Assembly: GCF_030646165.1 (NCBI RefSeq)
Contig: NZ_JAUTDO010000017.1
Location: 1-64,000, forward strand
Source of the DNA: Conexibacter sp. CPCC 206217
Lineage (GTDB): Bacteria > Actinomycetota > Thermoleophilia > Solirubrobacterales > Solirubrobacteraceae
Length of the DNA: 64,000 nucleotides
Direction of reading: 5' to 3'
The notes below the pieces were generated by a model that saw only the letters and a list, made by a program, of their open reading frames with translations, had not been told where the DNA came from and made no database searches. The translations under genes and the position numbers were made by a program. This document shows, piece by piece, positions 48,518 through 64,000 of this stretch. The stretch's first letter is position 1; every line of letters starts with the position of its first letter.

Positions 48518-49615
48518 TCACGCGGGAGCTGCCGCGCTGGGAACGAGCGCTTCCGGGGTCGTGGGGTTGAGCAGCCGCGCCGGGTTGACGCGCAGCAGCG
48601 CGTGGCCGAGCGCGGTGTCGGCGGCCGGCACGGCGGCGCCGACGACGGGACGGTCGGAGCCGTGCACGAGCTGCGCGGCGCCGACCGCGTGGATCGTCGC
48701 CTCGATCGCGCGCGGGCCGTAGGAGGAGGTGTCGTAGAAGGTCAGCGGGTCGTGCGCGGCTTGCGCAGCGGGACCGCCGCGCGCGGCGAGCCGCTCCAGT
48801 TGCAGCGGCGCGAGCCCGGCGAGCATCGCGTACAGCACGCGCAGCCGGGGGAGTGCGGGGCGCCCGGCGACGAGGAACGCGTGCCAGGCGGCGTTCATCT
48901 GCGCGACGTAGCCGGTCAGCGCCGGCCACCAGCCGGGGAGGGCGGGCGCGGCGGTCGGCCCGGCGGCCGCGCTCGCGCGCCCGGTGCGGCTCGTGCGCGT
49001 CGTGCGCGAGCCGCCGTTGGGGCGGCTCGCGCCGGTCCGGCCCGCGCCGGCGGCGGGGTCGGGCATGCGGGCGTCCCCGCCCGCGCGCTCGGCGCCCGCG
49101 CCGGGCGCGACCGGACCCGGGTGGGCGAGCAGCGGCGGGGCGGGCTGCTGCAGGCGCTCCAGCAACGGGCCGAGCCGCTCGACGGCGGCCGGGGTCGCGA
49201 GCGCGGTCGCGGGCAGCGAGACGCCGGCGAAGCCGCGCGCCAGCAGCGCGTCGACCGTCGCCGGGTCGGGCTCGTGGACGCCGACGGCGGCCCAGGCGCC
49301 GAAGCGGTCGCGCGGGAGCGCGGCGGCACCGTCGTGGTACGCGTCCAGCAGCGGCTGCGCCTGCTCGGCCGGGAGGTGCTCGATCCCGAGCGCGCTCGAG
49401 AGCGCGACGAGCGCGCGGTCGACGCCGTCGTCGTCGAGTTGAGCGACGCGGGTGCGCGGGTCGGCGTCGGCGAACGGGAGCGCGCTGTCGGGCTCACCGG
49501 CGAGGTGGTAGGTCCAGCCGGCGTGACCGCGCGTCAAAGAGGGGACCGCCCCCCGCCGCTCGAGAGCGGCGAGGAGCGGCTGTGAGAGGAGATGCTGGTG
49601 CACGTCGATTCGCAT
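48518..49615 (-). CDS. Amidohydrolase (ACMSD-like, amidohydrolase_2)
   Basis: This 365-aa protein is a metal-dependent TIM-barrel hydrolase or decarboxylase. The N-terminal metal motif is VHQH, a His lies in LLAHPGPVAPG, and the distal Asp is in VHGSDRPVVGAAV. About 55 residues in the middle (around 170-225) are low-complexity Gly/Ala/Arg and probably a loop. It is first gene of the operon with cysteine dioxygenase. TAGAAT 8 bp before the ATG suggests a leaderless promoter; upstream is an element shared with the Rrf2 gene. The substrate is unknown. Confidence 0.88.
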   Translation of the reverse strand: MRIDVHQHLLSQPLLAALERRGAVPSLTRGHAGWTYHLAGEPDSALPFADADPRTRVAQLDDDGVDRALVALSSALGIEHLPAEQAQPLLDAYHDGAAALPRDRFGAWAAVGVHEPDPATVDALLARGFAGVSLPATALATPAAVERLGPLLERLQQPAPPLLAHPGPVAPGAGAERAGGDARMPDPAAGAGRTGASRPNGGSRTTRTSRTGRASAAAGPTAAPALPGWWPALTGYVAQMNAAWHAFLVAGRPALPRLRVLYAMLAGLAPLQLERLAARGGPAAQAAHDPLTFYDTSSYGPRAIEATIHAVGAAQLVHGSDRPVVGAAVPAADTALGHALLRVNPARLLNPTTPEALVPSAAAPA

Positions 49616-49623
49616 CGAGATGC

Positions 49624-49646
49624 ATTCTAGCTAATCCCGACCGAAA
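49624..49646 (-). promoter_or_regulatory. Rrf2-type element at the amidohydrolase/cysteine dioxygenase promoter
   Basis: On the minus strand this reads TTTCGGTCGGGATTAGCTAGAAT. It closely matches the element 6 bp upstream of the rrf2-type gene (50256-50279). It ends in TAGAAT, which can serve as -10 for a transcript starting near the ATG. Confidence 0.6.
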
Positions 49647-49787
49647 TAGCCAGGAATAGGCGCAAGTGCCGTCAGAGCGGGGGAATCGGGCGGCTGCTGC
49701 AGCCGCGTCAGATGAAGCGACGCGACCCGCGAGTTCCCGCTGCGGCTGGCCGCTCGGCTCGCCGACGGGGGACTCGCGACGACGAAG

Positions 49788-50249
49788 TCACCCGCGCTTG
49801 GACCACGCCGCCGGATCCCCGGCGAGTGCGGTCACGTGCTCCGGTAGATCGCCGGAGACGACGTCCGCGAGCGTCGTGCGGTCGAGCACGTCGCGCAGCG
49901 CCGCGCGCGCGGCGACGAGCAGTTCGGGGAGCTTCTCCGCGGCGCCGTCGTAGGACAGCTCGTGCGGGCGCTTGCCGGAGACGTTGGCGAGCGGGCCGTC
50001 GATCGCGCGGATGATGTCCGCGACGTAGATCTCCTCCGGCGGCGCGGCAAGCAGATGGCCGCCCTCGACGCCGCGGCGGCTCTCGACGATGCCGGCGCGC
50101 CGCAGGTCGTTGAGGATCTTCTCGAGGAAGCGCGGCGGGATCTGCTGGGCCGTCGCGATCGTCTCGGCCTTGACGGGGTGGGTGCCGTCAGAGGCTGCGA
50201 GCTCGAGCGCGGCCCGCAGCGCGTAGTCGGTCTTGGCTCCAATGCGCAC
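49788..50249 (-). CDS. Rrf2-family transcriptional regulator
   Basis: This 153-aa regulator begins MRIGAKTDYALRAALELA (GTG start), the classical Rrf2 N-terminus, with winged-helix elements TIATAQQIPPRFLEKILNDLRRAGIVESRRGVEGG. It contains no cysteine, so it cannot carry an iron-sulfur cluster like IscR; it is closer to CymR-type members that respond to cysteine metabolism. An element in front of its own start recurs at the amidohydrolase/cysteine dioxygenase promoter 600 bp away, suggesting autoregulation plus control of that operon. Confidence 0.92.
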   Translation of the reverse strand: MRIGAKTDYALRAALELAASDGTHPVKAETIATAQQIPPRFLEKILNDLRRAGIVESRRGVEGGHLLAAPPEEIYVADIIRAIDGPLANVSGKRPHELSYDGAAEKLPELLVAARAALRDVLDRTTLADVVSGDLPEHVTALAGDPAAWSKRG

Positions 50250-50255
50250 GTTTCG

Positions 50256-50279
50256 ATTCTCGTCTATTCCGACCTGAAA
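50256..50279 (-). promoter_or_regulatory. Rrf2-type element at the regulator's own promoter
   Basis: On the minus strand TTTCAGGTCGGAATAGACGAGAAT precedes the GTG start by 6 bp. With small gaps it aligns to the element upstream of the amidohydrolase gene (TTTC-GGTCGGRAT-AG-GAAT), indicating a shared regulator. Confidence 0.6.
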
Positions 50280-50495
50280 GGCAAAATTGCAGGGAAGGCC
50301 CTGGGGTCTCGCGCCTGCCTGATCAGCAGACGCTAGCGGGTCGCGTCGGTGGGCCGGGCAGAGACCGTCGCGTCCCACCGCCAAGGCGTTTCCCGCTACA
50401 CTGCCTGGCTCGCGCCGGTTGGCGACGCGCTTCTGCGTCTGCCGCCGGTCGCTGGCACTTGCCCTGAGACGACGAAACTGGACCCTGGAACGACC

Positions 50496-50660
50496 ATGGC
50501 TCGCGGAGACGTTCGCATCGCAGTCACCCTCGCGTGCGAGGAGTGCAAGCGGCGCAACTACCAGACGAACAAGAGCAAGCGGAACAACCCTGAGCGGATT
50601 CAGCTCAGAAAGTACTGCCGCTGGTGCAAGAGACATACCGCCCATCGGGAGACTCGCTAA
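50496..50660 (+). CDS. rpmG: 50S ribosomal protein L33
   Basis: This 54-aa large-subunit protein matches L33 ([21 protein letters not shown], ending [15 protein letters not shown]). It keeps both CxxC pairs, so it is the zinc-binding C+ form, in contrast to the zinc-free form made in zinc limitation. It opens the conserved rpmG-secE-nusG-rplK-rplA cluster. TACACT at 50397-50402 could be a -10 of the cluster promoter, giving a ~90-nt leader. Confidence 0.96.
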   Translation: MARGDVRIAVTLACEECKRRNYQTNKSKRNNPERIQLRKYCRWCKRHTAHRETR

Positions 50661-50678
50661 CCGCGTGTAGAGGTTGAC

Positions 50679-51236
50679 GTGGCCCGCGATCGCAGACGAG
50701 CGAAGCAGCGCCGTGAACGGGATTCTCGTTCCGGTGACCCCTCGGCCCAGCACGCCGACGGCGGCGCGCTGCCCGAGGAGAACGCTCTCCACCAGCACGA
50801 GCCGGCGGAATTCGCGTCCGGTGAAGTCGACATCGCCGACGCGCAGCTTGCGATGGGCCGGCCCGAGTTGGCCGACGCCGACGCCAGCAGCGAGCCCTCG
50901 CTCGGCGGCAGCACTGCAGAAGAGCTGTTCGAGAGCGCCCGTCGCGACGACGGGGGCGCGCTCGTCCCGGCCGGCGGCGGAGGCGACGACGGCGACGGCG
51001 GCGAGGCCACCGGCGCCACGCGCTTCGGCGACCGCTCGCCGGAGCCCAGGCGCGGCGGCGGCCGTTTCATCAACTTCCTGCGTGGCAGCTGGCGCGAGCT
51101 GCAGCGCGTTCAATGGCCCGACCGCAACCAGGTCGCGCAGGCCACGGCCGTCGTGATCGGCTTCGTGCTGATCGCCGGCGGCTATCTCGGGCTCGCCGAC
51201 TGGGTCTCGCAGCGGATCGTCGACATCATCATCTGA
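50679..51236 (+). CDS. secE: Preprotein translocase subunit SecE, with long acidic N-terminal extension
   Basis: The last ~60 residues are SecE: the amphipathic helix FINFLRGSWRELQRVQWPDRNQVAQ and one transmembrane helix (TAVVIGFVLIAGGYLGLADWV). It stabilises SecY in the translocon. At 185 aa it is much longer than the usual 60-130; the first ~125 residues are hydrophilic, Asp/Glu/Gly-rich and probably disordered. The GTG start at 50679 lies 18 bp after rpmG, with AGAGG upstream. A shorter start cannot be excluded but no better internal start with a ribosome-binding site is seen. Confidence 0.95.
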   Translation: MARDRRRAKQRRERDSRSGDPSAQHADGGALPEENALHQHEPAEFASGEVDIADAQLAMGRPELADADASSEPSLGGSTAEELFESARRDDGGALVPAGGGGDDGDGGEATGATRFGDRSPEPRRGGGRFINFLRGSWRELQRVQWPDRNQVAQATAVVIGFVLIAGGYLGLADWVSQRIVDIII

Positions 51237-51285
51237 GTCTGAGCTCCGGCTCGCGCCCCCTTCCGAAGGAATCTCCCCCGACAAC

Positions 51286-51807
51286 ATGTTTCGCTGGTAC
51301 GTCGTCAACACCTATTCCGGTCACGAGAACAAGGTCAAGCACAACCTCGAGCACCGCGTCGTCTCGCTCAACCAGAGACGCGCCGTGCGGCAGGTCGTCG
51401 TTCCGACCGAGTCCGTGACCGAGATGAAGGACAACCAGAGAGTTGTCACCGAGAAGCGCACGATGCCGGGCTACGTGCTGGTCAACATGGACCTCAACGA
51501 GGATTCGTGGGCGCTGGTGAAGGGCACGCCGGGCGTGACGGGCTTCGTGGGGGCGTCCAACGAGCCGGTTCCGCTGACGCAGGCGGAGGTCGATCGACTG
51601 CTGCACCGCGAGACCGCGGAGCGTCCGCGCAGCCGCGCGCAGTTCGCGATCGGCGAGTCCGTCAAGGTCGTCTCCGGGCCGCTGTCGGACTTCTCGGGTG
51701 AGATCTCGGAGATCAACGAGGATGGCGCCCGTCTCAAGGTGCTGGTATCAATCTTCGGCCGTGAAACCCCGGTCGAGGTCGGTTTCGACCAGGTGAAGAA
51801 GATCTGA
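51286..51807 (+). CDS. nusG: Transcription termination/antitermination factor NusG
   Basis: This 173-aa NusG has an NGN domain ([44 protein letters not shown]-like segment) that binds RNA polymerase beta prime/beta, and a C-terminal KOW domain ([24 protein letters not shown]) that contacts Rho or S10. AAGGA precedes the ATG. Only one base separates its stop from rplK. The N-terminal acidic extension common in other actinobacteria is absent. Confidence 0.97.
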   Translation: MFRWYVVNTYSGHENKVKHNLEHRVVSLNQRRAVRQVVVPTESVTEMKDNQRVVTEKRTMPGYVLVNMDLNEDSWALVKGTPGVTGFVGASNEPVPLTQAEVDRLLHRETAERPRSRAQFAIGESVKVVSGPLSDFSGEISEINEDGARLKVLVSIFGRETPVEVGFDQVKKI

Positions 51808-51808
51808 A

Positions 51809-52231
51809 ATGGCGAAGAAGGTACTGACAGTCATCAAGCTCCAGGCCGTTGGTGGCCAGGCGAGCCCGGCCCCGCCGGTCGGCCCTGCACTGGGCCAGCA
51901 CGGGGTCAACATCATGGAGTTCGTCAAGGCGTTCAACGCCGGGACGCAGCAGGACACCGGCACGGTCATCCCCGTCGAGATCACGGTCTACGAGGATCGC
52001 TCGTTCACGTTCGTGCTCAAGAGCCCGCCGGCCGCCGTGCTGATCAAGCAGGCGCTCGGCATAGACAAGGGTTCGCCGGAGCCGCACGTGAGAAAGGTCG
52101 CGCAGATCACGCAGGACCAGCTCCGCGAGATCGCGCAGAAGAAGCTTCAGGATCTGAACGCACACGACGTCGACCAGGCCGCGAAGATCATCGCCGGCAC
52201 GGCGCGTTCGATGGGCGTGGAGGTGGTGTGA
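51809..52231 (+). CDS. rplK: 50S ribosomal protein L11
   Basis: This 140-aa L11 shows the N-terminal [21 protein letters not shown] and the C-terminal 23S rRNA GTPase-centre-binding domain ending in [11 protein letters not shown]. It is needed for factor binding and the stringent response. It starts one base after the nusG stop and ends 2 bp before rplA. Standard length. Confidence 0.98.
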   Translation: MAKKVLTVIKLQAVGGQASPAPPVGPALGQHGVNIMEFVKAFNAGTQQDTGTVIPVEITVYEDRSFTFVLKSPPAAVLIKQALGIDKGSPEPHVRKVAQITQDQLREIAQKKLQDLNAHDVDQAAKIIAGTARSMGVEVV

Positions 52232-52233
52232 GG

Positions 52234-52956
52234 ATGGCCAAGCACGGAAAGTCCTACGTCGAGGCGCGTCAGCGTCTGGACCGCGAGCACAACTACGATC
52301 CGGCCGAGGCGGTCAGACTCGTCAAGGAGCTGAAGAGCTCGAAGTTCGACGAGTCGGTCGAGCTGCACGTTCGCACGGGCCTGAACGTCCGTCATGCGGA
52401 CGAGCAGCTGCGCGGCACGATCGCGCTGCCGCACGGCCTCGGCAAGGACGTCAAGGTCGCCGTCTTCGCACAAGGCGACAAGGCGCGCGAGGCCGAGGAG
52501 GCCGGCGCTGACGTCGTCGGCGCCGACGACCTGGCGAAGAGAATCGAAGAGGGCTTCAGCGACTTCGACGTCGCGATCGCGACGCCGGACCTGATGCCGG
52601 TGGTCGGCCGTCTCGGCCGCATCCTCGGCCCGTCGGGCAAGATGCCGAACCCGAAGGTCGGCACGGTCACGATGGACGTCGCCAGAGCCGTTGCCGAGTC
52701 GAAGGCCGGCAAGGTCGAGTACCGCACCGATCGCACCGCGATCGTGCACATGGTGATCGGCAAGTCGAGCTTCGACGAGCAGCGTCTGCTCGAGAACTAC
52801 GCCGCCGTCGTGGAGGAGCTCGTTCGCGCGAAGCCCTCCGCCGCGAAGGGCAAGTACATCCAATCGATCACGCTTGCCTCGACGATGGGCCCCGGCGTCA
52901 AGGTGGACCCGTCGAAGACCCGCGACATCCTCGGGGAGGCGCCGGTCGCGGCGTAG
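52234..52956 (+). CDS. rplA: 50S ribosomal protein L1
   Basis: This 240-aa L1 stalk protein has the signature [27 protein letters not shown] and the second RNA-binding stretch. In many bacteria it represses its own operon by binding rplK mRNA. ATG 52234 follows GGAGG in the end of rplK. Several Arg codons are AGA (for example at 52317, 52540 and 52683), as seen in other highly expressed genes here. Confidence 0.98.
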   Translation: MAKHGKSYVEARQRLDREHNYDPAEAVRLVKELKSSKFDESVELHVRTGLNVRHADEQLRGTIALPHGLGKDVKVAVFAQGDKAREAEEAGADVVGADDLAKRIEEGFSDFDVAIATPDLMPVVGRLGRILGPSGKMPNPKVGTVTMDVARAVAESKAGKVEYRTDRTAIVHMVIGKSSFDEQRLLENYAAVVEELVRAKPSAAKGKYIQSITLASTMGPGVKVDPSKTRDILGEAPVAA

Positions 52957-53112
52957 CCTCGTCTTCCAGACGCACTGCCAGAGACCCCCGGCACGGATAA
53001 GTCCGGGACAGGCGGAGCTTCGACGCAGCGTGCGGCATCATGCCGCCCGCCTTCTCGACGCCCGCCCTCTGTGCGGGCGTTTTGCTTTTCGAGCAGAGAA
53101 AGTTGACCTGAA
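52957..53112 (+). promoter_or_regulatory. L10 leader (ribosomal protein autoregulatory leader)
   Basis: The 156-nt leader before rplJ contains several helices (CCCCGG-CACGGATAAGT-CCGGGA-type stem-loop; GCGGCATCATGCCGC) and an attenuator-like terminator. This is the position and type of structure that the L10(L12)4 complex binds in bacteria to control rplJL. The exact consensus match was not tested. Confidence 0.6.
53058..53089 (+). terminator. Attenuator-like terminator in the rplJ leader
   Basis: ACGCCCGC-CCTCTGT-GCGGGCGT forms a perfect 8-bp hairpin followed by TTTTGCTTTT, 24 nt before the rplJ start. Such a terminator inside the leader would set the ratio of rplKA to rplJL and rpoBC transcripts. 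Confidence 0.75.
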
Positions 53113-53838
53113 ATGAACAGAGACGAGAAGGCGGCGGTGATCGACCGGATCGCTGGGGAGCTCGAGGCTTCCTCTGCGGTCTTCGCGGTCGACTACCGCG
53201 GCATCACAGTCGCGCAGGTCGCGAGCCTGCGCACCAGACTGCGCGAGGTCGACACGACGCTCAGCGTCGTCAAGAACTCGCTGACGGAGCGTGCGGCCGA
53301 CCGGGTCGGCGCCGAGGCGCTGAAGGAGATCCTCGCGGGTCCCACGGCGCTGGCGTTCGTGCGCGGCGACGCGGCTGCTGCAGCGAAGGCGCTCAGCGAC
53401 GCGCAGAGAGAGACGCAGGTGCTGGCGTTCAAGGGCGGCCTGATGGATGGGCAGCCTGTGACGCCGGACGAGATCAGAGCGATCTCGAGACTGCCGTCGC
53501 GCGAGGTGCTCTACCAGCAGCTCGTCGGCGTCGTCGCGGCACCGCTCAACGGCCTCGCACGCGGCCTCAACGCGCTCATCGCGGGCGTTGCGATCCAGCT
53601 GCAGGCGATCGCCGACCAGGGTCTGGTCGGCGGCGGCGCATCCGCGCCGGCGGCTGACGCCGCGCCCGCCGAGACCGAGGCCGCTGCGGCGGCCGATGCT
53701 GCACCGGCTGAGACCGAGGCCGCACCGGCGGCCGAGGCCGACGCTGCACCGGCCGCTGAGGCCGACACCCCCACCACTGACGACAAGACGGACGACGCGG
53801 CGGCAGCCGACGGCGCTTCCGACGCGAAGGAGGACTGA
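53113..53838 (+). CDS. rplJ: 50S ribosomal protein L10, with acidic C-terminal extension
   Basis: The first ~175 residues are L10 ([49 protein letters not shown]), including the C-terminal helix that binds L12 dimers. A further ~65 residues are an Ala/Glu/Asp-rich repeat ([18 protein letters not shown]) not found in typical L10; total 241 aa. It is followed within 1 bp by rplL. Confidence 0.96.
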   Translation: MNRDEKAAVIDRIAGELEASSAVFAVDYRGITVAQVASLRTRLREVDTTLSVVKNSLTERAADRVGAEALKEILAGPTALAFVRGDAAAAAKALSDAQRETQVLAFKGGLMDGQPVTPDEIRAISRLPSREVLYQQLVGVVAAPLNGLARGLNALIAGVAIQLQAIADQGLVGGGASAPAADAAPAETEAAAAADAAPAETEAAPAAEADAAPAAEADTPTTDDKTDDAAAADGASDAKED

Positions 53839-53839
53839 C

Positions 53840-54220
53840 ATGGCGACCACTCAGGAGTGGATCGAGGAGCTCAAGAGCATCTCCGTGCTGGAGCTGGCCG
53901 GGCGCATCAGAGCGCTCGAAGAGGAGTTCGGCGTGTCCGCGACGGCCGTCGCCGCTGCGGCGCCGGCTGCGGGCGGCGCGGGCGGCGGCGAGGCTGCCGA
54001 GGAGGCTTCCTCGACGGTCGACGTGGTCATCACGGGCGCCGGCGACAAGAAGATCCAGGTCATCAAGGTCGTCCGCGCGGCGACCGGCCTCGGTCTGAAG
54101 GAGGCCAAGGCGCTCGTCGACGAGGCCCCCAAGGCCGTCAAGGAGGGCATCGAGCGCGACGAGGCCGAGAAGCTCAAGGCCGAGCTCGAAGAGGCCGGCG
54201 CGAGCGTCGAGCTGAGATAG
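53840..54220 (+). CDS. rplL: 50S ribosomal protein L7/L12
   Basis: This 126-aa stalk protein has the N-terminal dimerisation domain ([28 protein letters not shown]), an Ala/Gly hinge and the C-terminal factor-binding domain ([34 protein letters not shown] in outline). AAGGAGGA precedes the ATG. Two strong hairpins follow. Confidence 0.98.
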   Translation: MATTQEWIEELKSISVLELAGRIRALEEEFGVSATAVAAAAPAAGGAGGGEAAEEASSTVDVVITGAGDKKIQVIKVVRAATGLGLKEAKALVDEAPKAVKEGIERDEAEKLKAELEEAGASVELR

Positions 54221-54228
54221 CGCTGGAG

Positions 54229-54292
54229 CCGGCCCCTCCGGGCCGGTGCAGCACCGACGGTTTCCGGGCCGGTTCCAGTTGGAACCGGCCCG
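54229..54292 (+). terminator. Tandem hairpins after rplL
   Basis: A 7-bp stem (CCGGCCC-CTCC-GGGCCGG, 54229-54246) is followed by a perfect 12-bp stem (CGGGCCGGTTCC-AGTT-GGAACCGGCCCG, 54265-54292). They probably terminate or attenuate transcription between rplL and rpoB. The rest of the 347-bp gap holds a promoter-like element only. Confidence 0.7.
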
Positions 54293-54350
54293 TCGTCGTT
54301 CTGGGGCGCGCTCCGCGTGGCTGGCCGGTTCCACCGCCGTTCGGACCGGA

Positions 54351-54380
54351 TTCGCCGGATTTGGCGATCACCGGTACAAT
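54351..54380 (+). promoter_or_regulatory. Possible rpoBC promoter
   Basis: TACAAT (54375-54380) is a good -10, with TTCGCC at 54351-54356 as a poor -35 at 18-bp spacing. A separate promoter would explain the strong hairpins after rplL. The leader to the TTG start would be about 180 nt. Confidence 0.4.
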
Positions 54381-54567
54381 GCCCTCCGTTGGCCGATAGT
54401 CGCAGCCGCCCTGTAGTACCGAGACCGCGCCACATACGCGATCTCCCGGGCGGGGTCCGTGAGCGCTGACTGCCCCGCACAGGGCATCGCTAGCCTGTGC
54501 TATCTTCGCTGGTCGCGCTTTTCGCGCTTCCTCTGCTCGCCTCTCGACTGCCCGAGGAGTTGCCGTC

Positions 54568-62222
<7,655 letters not shown>

Positions 62223-62237
62223 GCAGACGGACGTGAA

Positions 62238-62298
62238 CGCGCCGGCTCTTGCCGGCGCGGCAGCGGTGCACGACGGCCGCCCTTCGGGGCGGCCGTTT
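62238..62298 (+). terminator. Double terminator of the rpo operon
   Basis: CGCGCCGGC-TCTT-GCCGGCGCG (9 bp, 62238-62259) is followed by ACGGCCGCCC-TTCG-GGGCGGCCGT (10 bp with a UUCG loop, 62273-62296) and TT. The rest of the gap to 62571 shows no gene, RNA family or clear operator; it is somewhat less GC-rich and presumably carries the next promoter. Confidence 0.85.
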
Positions 62299-62571
62299 GC
62301 GTGTCGGTCAGCATGCGAACCTCGAGTGCGAATCGCCGGTTCTCGGACAGCTGGCGCAGGGGATCGCGAGGTCCGGCCGAACCTTTCTCCATCTGGAGCA
62401 TGGCGTGGGGGAAACTCTCCCCAATCTGGCGTTAACCTGCAGGCAGTACTCTGCTTCCCTTCTTCGGGGGCGAGACTCAAGAGACGGCCTCAGGCTGCCG
62501 AACACGCTGTCTGAGGACAATCCGACCGGTTCGAAGTACCGGCTGCTGAGAGTGCAGCCTCATTTCGATTT

Positions 62572-63447
62572 ATGACGATTTATCTTGGCATCCTGCTTGC
62601 GCTGATCTGCGCTTTTACGACGAACCTGGCGTTCCTCTACAAGCATCGCGGCGCTTGCGCTGCGCCCACCGTGCACGTCCGCCATCCGGTCAGATCGGCC
62701 GTCGGCCTGTTCAGCTCGCGCTGGTTCGCGGTCGGCATGGGCGTCGCCGTCTGCGCCTGGGTCTTCCACGTCGCCGCGCTCGCCGTGGCGCCGATGTCGG
62801 TCGTGCAGGTCGTGCTCGCCGGCGGCGTCGTGATGCTCGCCGTGATGGCGGAGCGGATCTTCGGCTTCAAGGTCGGGCCGCGTCAGTGGCTCGGGCTCGG
62901 CTTCACCGCCCTCGGCCTGGTGCTGCTCGGGATCACGCTGCCGGCCGTCCACAACCCGCAGTCGCAGTTCTCGCTGCCCGGCATGATCGCCTTCGAGGCC
63001 GGTCTCGTCGCCGTCGGCGGCCTGCTCGTGATGGGCAAGCGGATCGGCGCGCCGGACCATCATCACGGCGTGATGCTCGCCGCCGCCGCGGGCCTGCTGT
63101 TCGGCGTCTCCGACGTCGCGCTGAAGGCGCTCACCGGCCTCGTCGCCGACGACGGGGTGCTGGCGCTGCTGACGACGCCGTGGACCGGCGTCGCGATCGC
63201 TGCCTCGGTCGCGGCCTTCTACGCCTCTGCGAAGGCGCTGCAGGAGGGCGAGGCGGTCCCCGTGATCGCCTTCACCGGCACCGCCGCCAACGTCTCCGGC
63301 ATCGCCGGCGGCATCATCGTCTTCGGCGACCCGCTGCCGGGCGACGCGCTCGGGATCGTCGTGCAGGCGATCGCGTTCCTGCTCGTGATCATCGCCGCCG
63401 CGCTGACGCCCGCGCCCGTGCGCGCCGCGCAGCCCGCCGCCGCCTGA
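62572..63447 (+). CDS. DMT-superfamily-like (EamA-type) membrane protein
   Basis: This 291-aa protein has about nine to ten helices (YLGILLALICAFTTNLAFLY; FAVGMGVAVCAWVFHVAALAV; MSVVQVVLAGGVVMLAVMAERIFG; QWLGLGFTALGLVLLGITLP and further pairs), with the two-fold repeat typical of drug/metabolite transporters. A His-rich loop (APDHHHG) lies at the centre. The substrate is unknown. No Shine-Dalgarno is visible before ATG 62572, suggesting a leaderless or weakly translated message. The stop is followed by 156 bp before the aminotransferase. Confidence 0.88.
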   Translation: MTIYLGILLALICAFTTNLAFLYKHRGACAAPTVHVRHPVRSAVGLFSSRWFAVGMGVAVCAWVFHVAALAVAPMSVVQVVLAGGVVMLAVMAERIFGFKVGPRQWLGLGFTALGLVLLGITLPAVHNPQSQFSLPGMIAFEAGLVAVGGLLVMGKRIGAPDHHHGVMLAAAAGLLFGVSDVALKALTGLVADDGVLALLTTPWTGVAIAASVAAFYASAKALQEGEAVPVIAFTGTAANVSGIAGGIIVFGDPLPGDALGIVVQAIAFLLVIIAAALTPAPVRAAQPAAA

Positions 63448-63540
63448 GCCAGGCTGAGTCGCGCGGCTCGGCGGTAGCCGAGCCGCCATCGAACGAATCG
63501 TCCAGCCGGACTCCTCCCCGGCCGCGCTGCGGAGTACCTT

Positions 63541-63570
63541 TGTACGAAGTGGCGCTGTACGTGGTGGCGA
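63541..63570 (+). repeat. Two 15-bp direct repeats upstream of the aminotransferase
   Basis: TGTACGAAGTGGCGC and TGTACGTGGTGGCGA follow each other directly (12 of 15 bases identical), 33 bp before the start codon. A further GTAC lies at 63533. They could be a regulator binding site at the promoter. Confidence 0.4.
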
Positions 63571-63603
63571 AACGCTCTATCCGCTTGGGAGGCTGATCCA
63601 CAG

Positions 63604-64000
63604 ATGGCGACGACAGCTGGCGCAGGCAGCGGCACTGCGGCGACGCTCCAGGAGCAGGCCAAGCGCCATCTCTGGATGCACTTCACGCGCATGGGCGCCT
63701 ACGCCGACAGCGACGTGCCGATCATCGTCAGAGGCGAGGGCGTCTACGTCTGGGACGAGCACGGCAAGCGCTACTTCGACGGCCTCTCCGCGCTGTTCTG
63801 CTCCAACCTCGGCCACGGCCGCGCCGACATCGCGCAGGCGGGCGCCGACCAGGCCAAGGAGCTCGACTTCTACTCGACCTGGTCCTACGCGCACCCGCGC
63901 GCGATCGAACTGGCGGCGCGCGTCGCGTCGAAGACGCCCGGGGACCTCAACCGCGTCTTCTTCACCAGCGGCGGCGGCGAGGCGGTCGAGTCGGCGCTGA
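63604..64000 (+). CDS. Class III (omega) aminotransferase, cut by the window end
   Basis: The first 132 residues are visible: a short Ala/Gly leader, HLWMHFTRMGAYADSDVPIIVRGEGVYVWDEHGKRYFDGLSALFCSNLGHGRADIA in outline and FFTSGGGEAVESAL at the edge. These are the conserved N-terminal and phosphate-binding regions of PLP-dependent omega-amino acid:pyruvate transaminases. The PLP lysine lies beyond the window. GGGAGG precedes ATG 63604 by 11 bp. The amino donor cannot be told. Confidence 0.93.
   Translation, partial: MATTAGAGSGTAATLQEQAKRHLWMHFTRMGAYADSDVPIIVRGEGVYVWDEHGKRYFDGLSALFCSNLGHGRADIAQAGADQAKELDFYSTWSYAHPRAIELAARVASKTPGDLNRVFFTSGGGEAVESAL

Noticed and set aside
62299-62571. Riboswitch or small RNA in the gap after rpoC
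   Set aside because: Apart from a short GGGG/CCCC stem and the rpo terminators no recognisable riboswitch core or conserved RNA structure could be drawn.

Overview
The window is a stretch of a very GC-rich (roughly 70% or more by eye) actinobacterial chromosome. The ribosomal protein/RNA polymerase cluster, two-form sigma factor content, zinc-type L33, widespread GTG/TTG starts and leaderless promoters fit Actinomycetota. The general flavour (many TetR, sulfatase and GT-C-like genes, Arg AGA codons in a GC-rich genome) suggests a deep lineage such as Thermoleophilia/Solirubrobacterales; that placement is inference and was not tested. No prophage, plasmid or CRISPR array is visible. The only mobile-element-like gene appears domesticated.

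Layout. 1-3.2 kb: the 3' part of a PAS-GGDEF-EAL cyclic-di-GMP protein, a tRNA-Thr(GGT) with terminator, and a small conserved protein. 3.2-11 kb: a CPA1 Na+/H+ antiporter with a missing conventional start, an SRPBCC protein, a TetR/MFS efflux operon, a small gene with a LexA-type SOS box on its start codon, and a TetR/amidase divergent pair sharing a 20-bp palindrome. 11-13.7 kb: an operon of NmrA-like reductase, ECF41 (SigJ-type) sigma factor and small membrane protein, preceded by an ECF41-type promoter; both of the first two genes end in tandem repeats. 13.9-20 kb: two large convergent polytopic membrane proteins, a membrane-anchored degenerate integrase-fold protein and an ATP-grasp protein.

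20-28 kb: a PQQ-type beta-propeller/cytochrome c lipoprotein with extreme AGA codon usage, an ECF sigma factor with a membrane partner, secreted proteins of unknown role behind an AT-rich island, a secreted PASTA protein, a frame-broken remnant of a large surface repeat protein, an acyltransferase and a double-HTH regulator. 28-39.5 kb: a conserved protein/FAD oxidoreductase pair, a GNAT-acyl-CoA synthetase fusion, two sulfatase-fold hydrolases (one with Thr at the nucleophile site), a low-molecular-weight phosphatase and a fructosamine-kinase-like protein. 39.6-50.3 kb: cyclopropane fatty acid synthase, alpha/beta hydrolase, ABC exporter, a fumarylacetoacetase-family hydrolase/FadR pair with twin operators, a molybdopterin oxidoreductase, cysteine dioxygenase, amidohydrolase and an Rrf2 regulator whose promoter element is shared with the amidohydrolase.

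50.5-62.3 kb is the conserved information-processing block rpmG-secE-nusG-rplK-rplA-(L10 leader)-rplJ-rplL-rpoB-rpoC. The window ends with a DMT-like membrane protein and the start of a class III aminotransferase. Genes are tightly packed, with many ATGA start/stop overlaps marking translationally coupled operons. Regulation is unusually readable: several palindromic operators, an SOS box, an ECF41 promoter and a ribosomal leader can be seen directly.
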